The notes: generated from the sequence alone by a model not told the origin. A stretch of 64,000 nucleotides of DNA from Bacteroidota bacterium (GCA_029974985.1 JARKQC010000270.1:1-64000); one strand, 5' to 3'; positions 8,224 through 17,315 are shown, counted from the stretch's first letter. Program-made: numbers and translations.

Positions 8224-9516
8224 TTATTGTTTGTCAAACGGAATGATTGGAACAACAACGTTTTCAATTTCGCTTACTCGCCAATGTAAAATGATTGAAC
8301 CTCCTGCATCTCGTTCGGCTTGCATTTGAACCAATTTTGAGTTTAAAGCCAAAGTCAAATATTCGGGTAAAATCTCTTTTGTGTTTTTTACTTGTAAATG
8401 CAAAATCGCACCTGATGTTATTCCGTTTAAATCTTCACGAAGCAAATAAGCCGTTCCTACACTTCCGTCTTTGCTGAATAAAATTGTGTCTTTTTTCGGT
8501 TTAAGTTTTGTGATTAACTCTTTGTTTTCAGAAACAAAAGCATTTGTTAGTTCTTTGTCGGGTTGGCTTAAACCAAATTTGCTATAATCGGAAACTCTAT
8601 AAAAAGGTAAACCTTTTTCGTCTGAATAATGAGCCGAACCTGGCTCAATAGATTTTGTAATATCAACCAAACTAACAAGCGAACTGTATTTTTGAGATTT
8701 GATTTTTTCTACAATTTGCTCATACTTTACTTGATAATACTCCGAATCTAAACGTCCCGAAGTGCCAAAACTTTCTTTAAAACTTTTGATGTTTACGGCT
8801 TCTTGGCTTGGTGCAAAATCGTGCAAACCGATTTCTTGCAATAAAAGGTTTTCGGCTTGGGTGTAAGTCTGCTTGGATTGTTGAGCTACATTGTAGGCGT
8901 TTTTGATAAATATTTCGATTGCATTTTGAAATTCGATTTTCAATTTTGGGATATTGAAATTTCTAATTACCTCGTAATCCAATGCTGGACGAGTAACACC
9001 AACAATGTTTTTATCGGATTGCAATTTTCCGTATTTGCAATTTAAAAATGTTGAAAGGAAATAAGGATTTAGAGTATCTTTTAAAGTGATTTTAACAGAA
9101 TGTTGATTTATGTTTGCGTTTATCAATTGTTCGGGAACAACCGCACTTTTTCCATAGGAAACTCCTGTAATAGTTAATAAAACATCGTTTTCTATTAATC
9201 TCGAACGCTTAATTTCATTATCTTGTTTTTCGTTTAAATAAACGACATCGTTAAGATTGAAATAATTTTGCATAATATTTTGAACTCGCAAAAACGGTAT
9301 CCCACTTTCGCTATATTCAGCACCTAATGGCGTAGCTCCACCACTCATAAAATCTATATAATCTTTGAGCTTTGAAAAACCTTTTTTTAAAGATTTTATG
9401 GTCTGAATATTCTGTAAATACTCTTTTTTTAGAAATTCGCTGTCAATCCTAAAAGTCCTATTATCAATGAGAAGATTAGATAAATTAATTTCTGTTACTT
9501 CAAGCCCTTCCAACAA
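8224..9516 (-). CDS. hsdS: Restriction-modification specificity subunit HsdS, truncated by a stop codon
   Basis: A 430-residue specificity subunit with two target-recognition domains and two conserved spacer helices. The first half contains KLKDYIDFMSGGATPLGAEY, IPFLRVQNI and VGVTRPALDYEVIRNFNIP, which is typical of HsdS. The second half repeats the pattern with PFYRVSDYSK and LHWRVSEIENVVVPIIP. Each domain would read one half of a bipartite DNA site. The frame stops at TAA 8224-8226 exactly where the final coiled-coil should continue, so about 46 residues are lost. It follows the nuclease-methyltransferase gene by 32 bp and would be co-transcribed with it. The truncated protein could still be partly functional. 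Confidence 0.88.
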   Translation of the reverse strand: MLEGLEVTEINLSNLLIDNRTFRIDSEFLKKEYLQNIQTIKSLKKGFSKLKDYIDFMSGGATPLGAEYSESGIPFLRVQNIMQNYFNLNDVVYLNEKQDNEIKRSRLIENDVLLTITGVSYGKSAVVPEQLINANINQHSVKITLKDTLNPYFLSTFLNCKYGKLQSDKNIVGVTRPALDYEVIRNFNIPKLKIEFQNAIEIFIKNAYNVAQQSKQTYTQAENLLLQEIGLHDFAPSQEAVNIKSFKESFGTSGRLDSEYYQVKYEQIVEKIKSQKYSSLVSLVDITKSIEPGSAHYSDEKGLPFYRVSDYSKFGLSQPDKELTNAFVSENKELITKLKPKKDTILFSKDGSVGTAYLLREDLNGITSGAILHLQVKNTKEILPEYLTLALNSKLVQMQAERDAGGSIILHWRVSEIENVVVPIIPFDKQ

Positions 9517-9548
9517 GTTTTTATATTTCTGTACGTTGAAAGGGCTGC

Positions 9549-11609
9549 CTAAAAAAAACTTAATCGTTCTTTTTTAGCAAACTCTGCAAAGGCTTCCGCA
9601 ATACCGTCTTTGGTTAGTTGGTCGTGATTAAAAAGGTCGTGCTTTACGATTAAATGTCCGTGCGTATCCAATAAAAATTCGTCTAAATCTTTTGGCGTTG
9701 CTTCGTAATGGTATAACGGCTCTGCAACCATATTTCCGTTTTCCGTTTCGGTTGTCTTTTTCGGAAAATCCTTTTTACGCACAAATATTTTTTCTCCGCT
9801 ATTGTCTTTGCTCGGCTCTTGCATTGTGGCAAAAAATATCGGGTAATCATCAACTTTTGGACAAAGTTGGTCGTCCCATTTTTGCAATAACAACACGCTT
9901 GTTTTTGTTCCTGTGTGCGGTTTAAAAACATTTCCGTGTAAACCAACAACACCCAAAATTCGGCAACGCTCGGCAATGTATTCTCTTATTCGTTTGTCGC
10001 TACTGTTGTTAAATCTTCCTTGTGGCAATACGATTGCCATTCGTCCGCCTGATTTTAGAAAATCTAAATTTCGCTCGATAAAGAGAATATCTCTGCCTAC
10101 GGCAGTTTGATATTTTCCGTCCGGTTTTTTACCTAATTCATATTTTGCCAATATCCGGCTTTCCTTAATGTCGCCGGCAAATGGAGGATTTGCCATTAAA
10201 ATATCAAACTGAAAATCACGATTGTTATCTTTGTTAACCCTCAATTTTTTAAGTTTTTTCCAGCCCTCATTGTAAGTATCAATCCAATCTTCATCTTCTG
10301 TTTTTTCGTCCCAGCGTTCATAATCAAGCGTGTTTAGGTGCAAAATATTGGTTTGCCCGTCTCCTGCAATCAAATTTAATGTGCGTCCTACTCTAACCGC
10401 TTTTTCGTCAAAATCTATTGCAAAAACTTTATCCTGAACATAGTCTATGCAGCGTGGTGGCTTGGTTTCTGATGTAAATAAATGACTTTTGTCCAACCCT
10501 TCTTCTTTTATTATCTGTTCCCAAACATGAAAAATGGTATGAACCGGAAAACCGCAACTACCGGCGGCAGTGTCAATCATGCTTTCGTTTGCTTTAGGGT
10601 TTAACATTTTCACTGCCATATCAATTACATATCGAGGTGTAAAATATTGTCCTTTTTCGCCTTTGCTGCTTTTATTTATCAAATACTCAAAGGCTTCGTC
10701 AACAACATCAAGATTTGAATTGAACAATTTAACATCTTGTAGCGAAGAAACGCAAATTGAAAGGTGAGAGGGAGTGAGCATAATTTTTGCATCTTCAGTA
10801 AAAACGCCTTCCCATTTCTTTTTTGCTTGGTCGAACAAATATTGAAGTTTGTTTTTTAATTCGGTTTCGGTATCTCCATAATTTCGAAATTCCAAATGTC
10901 TGGAGCGACTTCTGCCGCTTTCCATTTCGTCATATAATTTGGTGAAAATGAGTTTAAACAACTCTTCAAACACATCAACTCCTGCATTTGCCAACACTTC
11001 ATCTTCCATTTCTAAAATCAAATCTTTCAGCGATTTTCTTTCGGTTAGCAATTTATCTTTTTTTATGAGGTCGTCAATTGTCCATCGTTCTTTCAATATA
11101 TCCGATAGCTTTTGGTCGGCTCTTGGAATAGTTGGAATATCTTCAAAATAATTGGGGTCTTTTCGGTGGTAATATGAAATTGAATCACCATTACTCCAAA
11201 TTCCAATGGGTGCACCTGTTGCATTGCAATATGATTTTAATTGCTCTTTTCCGTCTTTTAGTTTGGGCTTTTTAAGCTCGACTATGATGAAAGGTGTAGT
11301 TGTTTGGTCTTTGTCAAAAATTACGATGTCTGCACGTTTTTTCTCACGACCAAACGAAACGGCATATTCCAATTCCATTCTGTCGGTTGGGTAGTGGTAA
11401 GTTTCGGTAAGTTCCAAAACATACAGTTGCCGAACGACTTCTTCGGGTGTTAGTTTGATTTCTTTTTTACGAACAAGGCAAGTTGCGTAGTAACTTATTT
11501 TGCCTTTATTTTCTTTTTCTATTATACTCTTGTCGAGTTTGTTGATTTGTTCTTCTGTGAATTGTGTCAGCTTGTAGTTGCTTTCCTTTAAGATTTCTGA
11601 AATTGCCAT
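9549..11609 (-). CDS. Fused restriction nuclease-adenine methyltransferase (HsdM-like with N-terminal nuclease domain)
   Basis: A 686-residue protein. Residues about 35-150 resemble the HsdR N-terminal nuclease domain, with PD-(D/E)XK residues D94 (RADIVIFD) and E111-x-K113 (VELKKPK). The rest is an N6-adenine methyltransferase of HsdM type: KGQYFTPRYV (319-328), SAM motif DTAAGSCGF (346-354) and catalytic NPPF (474-477), with a further helical C-terminus. It is followed by hsdS and no motor HsdR is present. Cutting and modifying activities in one chain plus a separate S subunit resemble type IIB/IIG systems such as BcgI rather than classical type I. GC content looks higher than in the surrounding core genes, suggesting transfer. 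Confidence 0.88.
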   Translation of the reverse strand: MAISEILKESNYKLTQFTEEQINKLDKSIIEKENKGKISYYATCLVRKKEIKLTPEEVVRQLYVLELTETYHYPTDRMELEYAVSFGREKKRADIVIFDKDQTTTPFIIVELKKPKLKDGKEQLKSYCNATGAPIGIWSNGDSISYYHRKDPNYFEDIPTIPRADQKLSDILKERWTIDDLIKKDKLLTERKSLKDLILEMEDEVLANAGVDVFEELFKLIFTKLYDEMESGRSRSRHLEFRNYGDTETELKNKLQYLFDQAKKKWEGVFTEDAKIMLTPSHLSICVSSLQDVKLFNSNLDVVDEAFEYLINKSSKGEKGQYFTPRYVIDMAVKMLNPKANESMIDTAAGSCGFPVHTIFHVWEQIIKEEGLDKSHLFTSETKPPRCIDYVQDKVFAIDFDEKAVRVGRTLNLIAGDGQTNILHLNTLDYERWDEKTEDEDWIDTYNEGWKKLKKLRVNKDNNRDFQFDILMANPPFAGDIKESRILAKYELGKKPDGKYQTAVGRDILFIERNLDFLKSGGRMAIVLPQGRFNNSSDKRIREYIAERCRILGVVGLHGNVFKPHTGTKTSVLLLQKWDDQLCPKVDDYPIFFATMQEPSKDNSGEKIFVRKKDFPKKTTETENGNMVAEPLYHYEATPKDLDEFLLDTHGHLIVKHDLFNHDQLTKDGIAEAFAEFAKKERLSFF

Positions 11610-11917
11610 TTGCCCTGTTTTCCGATTTACGGTGCCAAAAGTTTTGTCGTTTTTTCTATTTTTTTATTTAGAACGACCACCCGATAACTTTTCCACCCGC
11701 ACATTTATTTATCAAAAATAATTGACTAATTATTATCTAAAAAAATAATAAAAAAATACTGAAAATTATTTTACGAATATAATATTTTTATAAATATAAT
11801 AAAAATAAATTTCTCAAAAATTGTTTTGTTTTAAAAATTTAAGAGCCGACTGAAGCGGTATGGCTAATTTTCAAGTGTTTTCATCATTTTTAATAAGTGA
11901 GATTTACCCTTTTTTGT
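11610..11917. other. 308-bp intergenic region upstream of the fused R-M gene
   Basis: No gene seen. It contains copy R4 of the AT-rich element (about 11750-11872) between the start of the fused R-M gene and the 3' end of the MFS transporter. Confidence 0.5.
11750..11872. repeat. AT-rich promoter-like element, copy R4
   Basis: Shares TTTTACGAATATAATATTTT followed by TATAAATAT with copy R1, AATAAATTTCTCAAA with R3, and a tail GAAGCGGTATGGCT with R1 (GAAGCCGTATGGCT). The left half is the most divergent of the four copies, and I see no clean -33 box here. It lies 140 bp upstream of the fused nuclease-methyltransferase gene. Confidence 0.55.
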
Positions 11918-13117
11918 TTACAACTTATTCACTGTCGTAGATGTTTTTCTTCGCTTGTATAAAACTGTAAATATTATCATTAAAATAGTAGAAATTAATG
12001 CCATAACAGAGCCAAAATAAAATGGTGCATTTGAATTAACCTTATCATATAATAAACCTGCAATTAAACTCGCTGGAAGAAGAGTGATTCCAAGTACAGC
12101 ATGATATAATCCATAACCTGTACCTTTCAGGTCTTTACTTACAATATCTGAAATCAAGGCTTTTTGACTTCCGTCAACTAATGCACTATATAATCCATAT
12201 AAGACGAATAGAAATATAAAAATATTCAGGCTATTAAATCTGCCGAAAAAGTAATATACGATTGAATAAACAAGAAATCCAAGAATAATCAATATTTCAC
12301 GACCTTTTTTGTCAGAGATTTTACCGATAGGTATGGCAAAAAAAACAGAGACCGTATTAAAAATCATATAAACAAAAGGAACGTATGATTTATTGATTCC
12401 AGTTTCAGCAGTTTTGACAAGTAATAGCGCATCTGATGAATTACCAAGTGTAAAAACAAAGACAATAAACAAGAAGAAATAAAACTTTTTAGGCAATTGG
12501 TTTAAGTGAAATTTATTATTTGTTTCTTTCTTATCCGGTTTCGCCTCTTTAATAAAAATTGCAATTGAAACAACTCCCAATATTGCTGGAATAGTAGCAA
12601 TTAGGAAAATGTTGGTATAGTTTAATGGGAAAAAGTATAATAGCAAAAATGCGGTTAAAGGTCCAATTATTGCTCCGCTATTATCCATTGCTTTATGAAA
12701 TCCAAAATTTTTACCTATTTCATTTTTATAGGCTGATCCACTAATAAGGCTGTCTCGTGGTGCGGCTCTTAAGCCTTTACCAATCTTTTCAAAAAATCTC
12801 AAAAACAAAACTTGAATTGGAAATCTAACTAAAGCATAAAGAGGAGTTATTAACGCAGTAATCCCATAACCAATTAACATAAATGGTTTATTTTTTCCAA
12901 TCTTATCACTCCAATATCCCGAAAAAGCTTTAAATAATGAAGCTGTGCTTTCTGCGATTCCCTCAATTAATGAAATTGAAGTCTTTGATGCTCCAATTGA
13001 CAGCAGGAATAGAGGCATCACACTATAGATCATTTTTATAGATGTATCAGTAAAAAAACTAGTCAATCCGGTATAAAAGACATTTCTCTGTAGTCCAAAT
13101 ATATTTTTGTTTTTCAT
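11918..13117 (-). CDS. MFS transporter
   Basis: A 399-residue integral membrane protein with about 12 predicted membrane segments and Major Facilitator motifs. The loop GYWSDKIGKNKPFM after segment 2 is the motif-A equivalent, repeated in the second half as IGKISDKKGRE. A short basic C-terminus (YKRRKTSTT) follows the last segment. The substrate cannot be told; the closest style is the family annotated as tetracycline-resistance-like or YfkF-like exporters. It is the leftmost of a run of single minus-strand genes separated by hairpin repeats. Confidence 0.85.
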   Translation of the reverse strand: MKNKNIFGLQRNVFYTGLTSFFTDTSIKMIYSVMPLFLLSIGASKTSISLIEGIAESTASLFKAFSGYWSDKIGKNKPFMLIGYGITALITPLYALVRFPIQVLFLRFFEKIGKGLRAAPRDSLISGSAYKNEIGKNFGFHKAMDNSGAIIGPLTAFLLLYFFPLNYTNIFLIATIPAILGVVSIAIFIKEAKPDKKETNNKFHLNQLPKKFYFFLFIVFVFTLGNSSDALLLVKTAETGINKSYVPFVYMIFNTVSVFFAIPIGKISDKKGREILIILGFLVYSIVYYFFGRFNSLNIFIFLFVLYGLYSALVDGSQKALISDIVSKDLKGTGYGLYHAVLGITLLPASLIAGLLYDKVNSNAPFYFGSVMALISTILMIIFTVLYKRRKTSTTVNKL

Positions 13118-13159
13118 TATGGCATTTTGATAATGTTGTAAGGTTCTTTATAATTCGCT

Positions 13160-13186
13160 ACAACGGTCTGCTATATAAAAAGTTGC
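13160..13186. repeat. Half of an attC-like hairpin
   Basis: Begins CAACGGTCTGCTAT and ends AAAAAGTTGC, matching the left arm of the complete hairpin at 14138-14267 (CAACGGTCGTCGTTATG...AAGTTGC) with few changes. The right arm is missing: the stop codon of the cation transporter gene follows within a few bases. It looks like a truncated copy. Confidence 0.5.
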
Positions 13187-13192
13187 CTATTA

Positions 13193-14089
13193 TTAGTTTT
13201 TTGAAGGTTCAACATGCACAATTATATGTGTACGTTCTCCAAATCGTTGTCTAATTGTTATTTCAATTTCTGTTGCTATTTGATGAGACACTTCCACTGT
13301 CAAGTTTTTATCAACTTTTATATGAACTTCAACTGAAATATTTTCTCCAATTTTTCGGGTTCTCATATTGTGAAAAAACTCTACACCTTTTGTTTTAGCA
13401 ATAATTTGTTCAAGTTCAATTACTGTTGTTTCTGGAAGAGAGCCGTCAAGGAGTTCATTTATGCTTGGTTTTGCAATGTCCCAAGCTACTTTCAGAATGA
13501 AAAAGCTAACAATAACACCTGCAATAGGGTCAAGTATGCGCCAACTCTCGCCCAAAAGTATAGCCCCTGAAATACCTAAAGCTGTTCCGATTGAAGAAAA
13601 AGCATCTGACCTATGATGCCAAGCATTAGCAATCATCGCTTGGCTATTCAGTTTATCTCCTTCTATTTTTGTGTACCAAAAAAGTCCTTCTTTAGAAATT
13701 ATTGAAATAAGGGCTGCATAAAGTGCTATAAATCCAGGTTCTTCAATCAGTTCTCCTTGCAACGAATCAATTATTTTAACCGCTCCAGCATATAAAATTC
13801 CGAACCCAACAATAATCAAGGCAAAACTAATCAGCATCGTAGCAAAAGTTTCAAATTTCCCGTGCCCGTAATGATGATTCTTATCTTTTTCTTTACCAGA
13901 TACATTAATAAAAACAATTACAATTACATCCGTAACAAAATCAGATAGCGAATGAATCCCGTCAGCAATCATTGCTGTACTATTCCCAACTATCCCAGCT
14001 ATAACCTTTCCTACTGTCAATATGAAATTTATAAATGAACCTTGAAGTGTTACATTCTTAATCTTTTTTATTCTTTTGTCTTTTTCCAT
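13193..14089 (-). CDS. Cation diffusion facilitator family transporter
   Basis: About 298 residues from the ATG at 14089-14087; an upstream in-frame start at 14143 would add 18 unusual residues and is less likely. The protein has six membrane segments typical of CDF proteins. Metal-site motifs are HSLSDFVTD in segment 2 and HHRSDAFSS in segment 5, plus a histidine-rich loop (KNHHYGHGKFE). The cytoplasmic C-terminal domain (VEFFHNMRTRKIGENISVEVH...HIIVHVEP) is the dimerising metal-sensing fold. It probably exports Zn, Fe, Mn or Co in exchange for protons. The gene is bounded on both sides by attC-like hairpins. Confidence 0.9.
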   Translation of the reverse strand: MEKDKRIKKIKNVTLQGSFINFILTVGKVIAGIVGNSTAMIADGIHSLSDFVTDVIVIVFINVSGKEKDKNHHYGHGKFETFATMLISFALIIVGFGILYAGAVKIIDSLQGELIEEPGFIALYAALISIISKEGLFWYTKIEGDKLNSQAMIANAWHHRSDAFSSIGTALGISGAILLGESWRILDPIAGVIVSFFILKVAWDIAKPSINELLDGSLPETTVIELEQIIAKTKGVEFFHNMRTRKIGENISVEVHIKVDKNLTVEVSHQIATEIEITIRQRFGERTHIIVHVEPSKN

Positions 14090-14137
14090 TGGACTTTTAC
14101 CATATATTAAAAATAATATTCGTATTATTAATATGAC

Positions 14138-14267
14138 GCACAACGGTCGTCGTTATGAAAAGTTGCGAATTGTGGGTGATTTCCTGTCAAGTTACACCGA
14201 ACTTGATGCGAAGTAAGAGGCTCGAATACGCTACAAACACCGTAATTACTTATAAACGATGTTATGC
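14138..14267. repeat. attC-like imperfect palindrome
   Basis: Outer arms GCACAAC (14138-14144) and GTTATGC (14261-14267); inner arms TCGTTAT (14150-14156) and TATAAACGA (14251-14259), with unequal spacers between outer and inner arms and a long loop. The right arm abuts the stop codon of rsgA. The loop is homologous to that of 15362-15490 (shared ATTTC-TTGTC...TACAC...TTGATGC pattern). Paired outer and inner boxes with unpaired bases are features of integron attC sites, though the 7-base boxes do not match the classical consensus exactly. Confidence 0.55.
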
Positions 14268-15335
14268 TTAGTACTTATTTTTGCCCATATCTTTCTTATA
14301 GTTCTTTATCATTTTTCCGAAATCCTTATCTTTTTTTCGTCTTTCGACAAACGATGATTCAAAATGAGCTTTCTCTCTTTCCATTTTCATGTAATTTTCA
14401 TAAGAAGCTTTGTCTATTTCTCCTTTTTCAACGGCTTCAATTACAGAGCAACCTGTCTCATTGGTGTGAGTACAATCTTTGAACTTACAATTTTGAGAAA
14501 GAGTAACAATCATGTCAAATGTGATTTCTAATCCGCTTGTTGTGTCTGCAATTCCTACTTCTCTCATACCTGGATTGTCAACTAATATTCCCCCATTTTC
14601 GAGAATAATTAATTCTCTGTGACTTGTAACGTGTCTTCCTTTATTTGTGCTCTGGCTTATTGTATCTGTTCGCATTATTGACTTGCCAGAAAGATTATTT
14701 AATAGAGTGGATTTCCCTACGCCGGAAGAACCAAGCATACAATATGTTTTACCTTTTTCAATAAGTGCTTTTATTTTTTCGTATCCATCTTGTGATTCGT
14801 TACTTATTGCAAAAACTTCAATGTTTTTTATTCGTTGTTTAATACTGTCAGTAATTTCAGTAATCTTTTGTTCATTTATTAAATCAGTTTTAGTCAATAT
14901 AATTATTGGTTTTACTTTAGACGAATAACAAATAGTCAGGTATCTTTCAAGTCTATTGATATTGAAATCCCTGTCAACCGCCTGCACTAAAAATGCGTAA
15001 TCAATATTTGTTGCTATGATTTGAACTTCTCCGAATTGCCCAACAGCTTGCCGCTTAATAATTGAAAATCTTGGTAATATTTTATGAATTACTGCAAAAT
15101 CTGAACCATACGTTGTCAAAGCAACCCAATCTCCAACTGCTGGGAAATCTTCACGACTAACAGCCGAAAATCGCATATTACCAGTAATTTCAGCTTCAAA
15201 TTCAGCTTTAACTGTCTTTACAATATATCTTTCCTTATGTTCTGCAATGACTCTTCCAATCTCAAAGTCTGAAAGGTTATTCTCAACTCTTAACTTCTGG
15301 AGTTTGTCATTATATCCAAAATCTTCTAATTTCAT
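14268..15335 (-). CDS. rsgA: Ribosome small-subunit-dependent GTPase A
   Basis: A 355-residue circularly permuted GTPase that assists late 30S ribosome maturation. Domain order is an N-terminal OB fold (about 30-110), then the permuted G domain with G4 TKTDL preceding the P-loop GSSGVGKSTLLNN and G3 VDNPGMRE. The C-terminal zinc knuckle is CKFKDCTHTNETGC. All signature motifs are intact. It is longer at the N-terminus than the usual single-copy RsgA, and it sits alone between two attC-like hairpins in an accessory stretch. It may therefore be a second, mobile copy rather than the housekeeping one. Confidence 0.92.
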   Translation of the reverse strand: MKLEDFGYNDKLQKLRVENNLSDFEIGRVIAEHKERYIVKTVKAEFEAEITGNMRFSAVSREDFPAVGDWVALTTYGSDFAVIHKILPRFSIIKRQAVGQFGEVQIIATNIDYAFLVQAVDRDFNINRLERYLTICYSSKVKPIIILTKTDLINEQKITEITDSIKQRIKNIEVFAISNESQDGYEKIKALIEKGKTYCMLGSSGVGKSTLLNNLSGKSIMRTDTISQSTNKGRHVTSHRELIILENGGILVDNPGMREVGIADTTSGLEITFDMIVTLSQNCKFKDCTHTNETGCSVIEAVEKGEIDKASYENYMKMEREKAHFESSFVERRKKDKDFGKMIKNYKKDMGKNKY

Positions 15336-15361
15336 AACTTGCGTATTCTTTTTTACACTGA

Positions 15362-15490
15362 CCGCTAACGGTCGGCGGTATGAAATATTGTTGATTGCGG
15401 GCTAATTTCTTGTCCAACTACACGAAATTTAATGCTGGGCAGTACGCTTACATAACTACTTAAACTCCAATGTTTTATACCGCTTGTTAG
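15362..15490. repeat. attC-like imperfect palindrome
   Basis: Outer arms CTAAC (15365-15369) and GTTAG (15486-15490); inner arms GCGGTAT (15375-15381) and ATACCGC (15477-15483), separated by 5 bases on one side and 2 on the other. The loop is homologous to that at 14138-14267. It lies between the rsgA start and the 3' end of the DUF262 gene. Confidence 0.6.
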
Positions 15491-15506
15491 GGGGTCGGCT
15501 TTTTTA

Positions 15507-17315
15507 TCATAATGAGTAATAATAGTTTTTAATTTTTTTTGCCATAAGTTTCCGTCGTTCCAATAGAAAATCCTCGTAATGCGATGCATCCATGTTTACA
15601 ATGTTTTCAGGAATACAATTTATTCTCAAATTTTCCTTTAACAATGATAGTTCTGAAATATTACCAAATTTCATTTCTTTGGAATCACATTGCTCAAAGA
15701 CTGTTTTGAAATAATCATTTGGAGCTTTATCTCCAATTGAAATATTTGTTTGAGTGTCAAGATATGTGTAATTTGCTATTTGGTTATATTTTGATTTATC
15801 GGTTATTCCATTTTTCTGTAAGTAACCCTTGGGGAAAATATGATGTATATCGCCCATAATTGATATTAAATCTCGGACTTTTGTACCATTCATTAAAAGT
15901 GAATTATCACTGCTATGTACCTGCGCTGTTAAAAACACATTAAAAAACGGACTATTGATTGCCGAAGTTTCTAGGTCTTGCACTAATCCAACTTCCCAAA
16001 AAGTATCAGACAAATTGGCTTCCTCTATTTCTTTGAGGTATTCAATAAATCCTTTTTCTGAAATTCTACGAATATCTAAATCCATTACAGTTTCAGGTGA
16101 GGTTATATATCGACTTGTCAGGGTTGATAATACATACCATTTTGAAACATAATGTTTTATTTGAGTCTTGTCAATTTGTTGATTTGAATTAAGGATTAGA
16201 TATAGTGTGTATGCAAAATCCAGTGTCATTTGTGAATTAGTTAATCTACTTGAGATAAATCCTGCTGATTTTATTGCGAGGATAAAGTTTGCAAATGAAA
16301 ACTCACTCATAAAATCAATTACACCTTCCGTTAGCTTTTCAAATGAAGTTTCCGCAATTTCTTCTTTATAATCTCGGGTTTCAAAGTCACGACCGCCAAG
16401 TAAACTAACTAAATCCTTCATTTTTCCACGACCAAATTTGTACATGAAAGCAACTCGTAAAATATCACCGTAATTTGGATCAAAAATTTCTTCTCTATCG
16501 TCTTTTAACCATTTCAGCTTAGGCGCAAATCTTGATTCCATGAATTCCTTGTCTTTAGCCATTTCATGATACCAGTCTGGTTGTACTGCTAAATGAGAAA
16601 AATAATCTATTGCTTTGCGAAGAATATTTCCTCCATACTTCACATTAGCAGCAATTTTTGACATTGCAAAATCAGATTGATTCAATTTCGCTCCTTGACT
16701 ATTAATTCTGATAAAAATTTCTGTTACTTCATCAATTGTTAGTTCTTTATCAAGCGTAATAACACCTATTTGACGATTTTTTATTCCTATTAAATTGTCT
16801 AAAATATCATGTAGTTTGTCTGAATCCATTTCAGAATTTAACTCACAATATTTTGCAACAAAACTACCACGTTTAAAATCTGACTTGAAAACTTCGGCAA
16901 TGTCAGCAATCCACTTTTTATCTTTTAATATGGCATTATCTTGCACTTTAAAAACTTCGTCTTCATCAATTGCTAAGGGATTGAATGAAATTTTAATTCT
17001 TTTCTTTTCGAAATCAGAGTTAATAACTTCCAATCCCATTATCGCTGTCATAAGAGCTGTAACACGTTGTTGACCGTCAATCATTATCTTTTTCCCTTCT
17101 GATAAAGTCCCATCTTTTAACTTCATATTTGGACTTTGGGAAATAATCAAATACCCAGTTGGATAACCTGTGTAAAGTGAATCTATCAAGTCTCGAACTT
17201 GTTTAGATTTCCAAACAAATGGTCTTTGAATTTCAGGTATAGCAATTTCTCCAGATTTAATAAAATTCAAGATTTGTTCAATTGCAATATTCGAAGCGTT
17301 GTATTTTTCTGCCAT
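15507..17315 (-). CDS. DUF262 and HNH-type (DUF1524-like) protein, GmrSD-related
   Basis: A 602-residue protein. The N-terminal DUF262 (ParB/Srx-like NTPase fold) shows IPEIQRPFVW (26-35), YPTGYLIISQ and the signature IDGQQRVTAL (79-88). The C-terminal part has DIHHIFPKGYL followed by NQIANYTYLD, the His-Phe-Pro nuclease motif of DUF1524-type HNH domains. The combination in one chain matches GmrSD-type modification-dependent (type IV) restriction enzymes and related phage-defence proteins. The target, glucosylated or otherwise modified DNA, is inferred from the family only. It is a solitary gene flanked by attC-like hairpins, and its start lies 26 bp from repeat copy B. Confidence 0.85.
   Translation of the reverse strand: MAEKYNASNIAIEQILNFIKSGEIAIPEIQRPFVWKSKQVRDLIDSLYTGYPTGYLIISQSPNMKLKDGTLSEGKKIMIDGQQRVTALMTAIMGLEVINSDFEKKRIKISFNPLAIDEDEVFKVQDNAILKDKKWIADIAEVFKSDFKRGSFVAKYCELNSEMDSDKLHDILDNLIGIKNRQIGVITLDKELTIDEVTEIFIRINSQGAKLNQSDFAMSKIAANVKYGGNILRKAIDYFSHLAVQPDWYHEMAKDKEFMESRFAPKLKWLKDDREEIFDPNYGDILRVAFMYKFGRGKMKDLVSLLGGRDFETRDYKEEIAETSFEKLTEGVIDFMSEFSFANFILAIKSAGFISSRLTNSQMTLDFAYTLYLILNSNQQIDKTQIKHYVSKWYVLSTLTSRYITSPETVMDLDIRRISEKGFIEYLKEIEEANLSDTFWEVGLVQDLETSAINSPFFNVFLTAQVHSSDNSLLMNGTKVRDLISIMGDIHHIFPKGYLQKNGITDKSKYNQIANYTYLDTQTNISIGDKAPNDYFKTVFEQCDSKEMKFGNISELSLLKENLRINCIPENIVNMDASHYEDFLLERRKLMAKKIKNYYYSL

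Noticed and set aside
14090..14143. Longer start for the cation diffusion facilitator
   Set aside because: The added 18 residues are not typical, while ATG 14089 gives the family's usual start.
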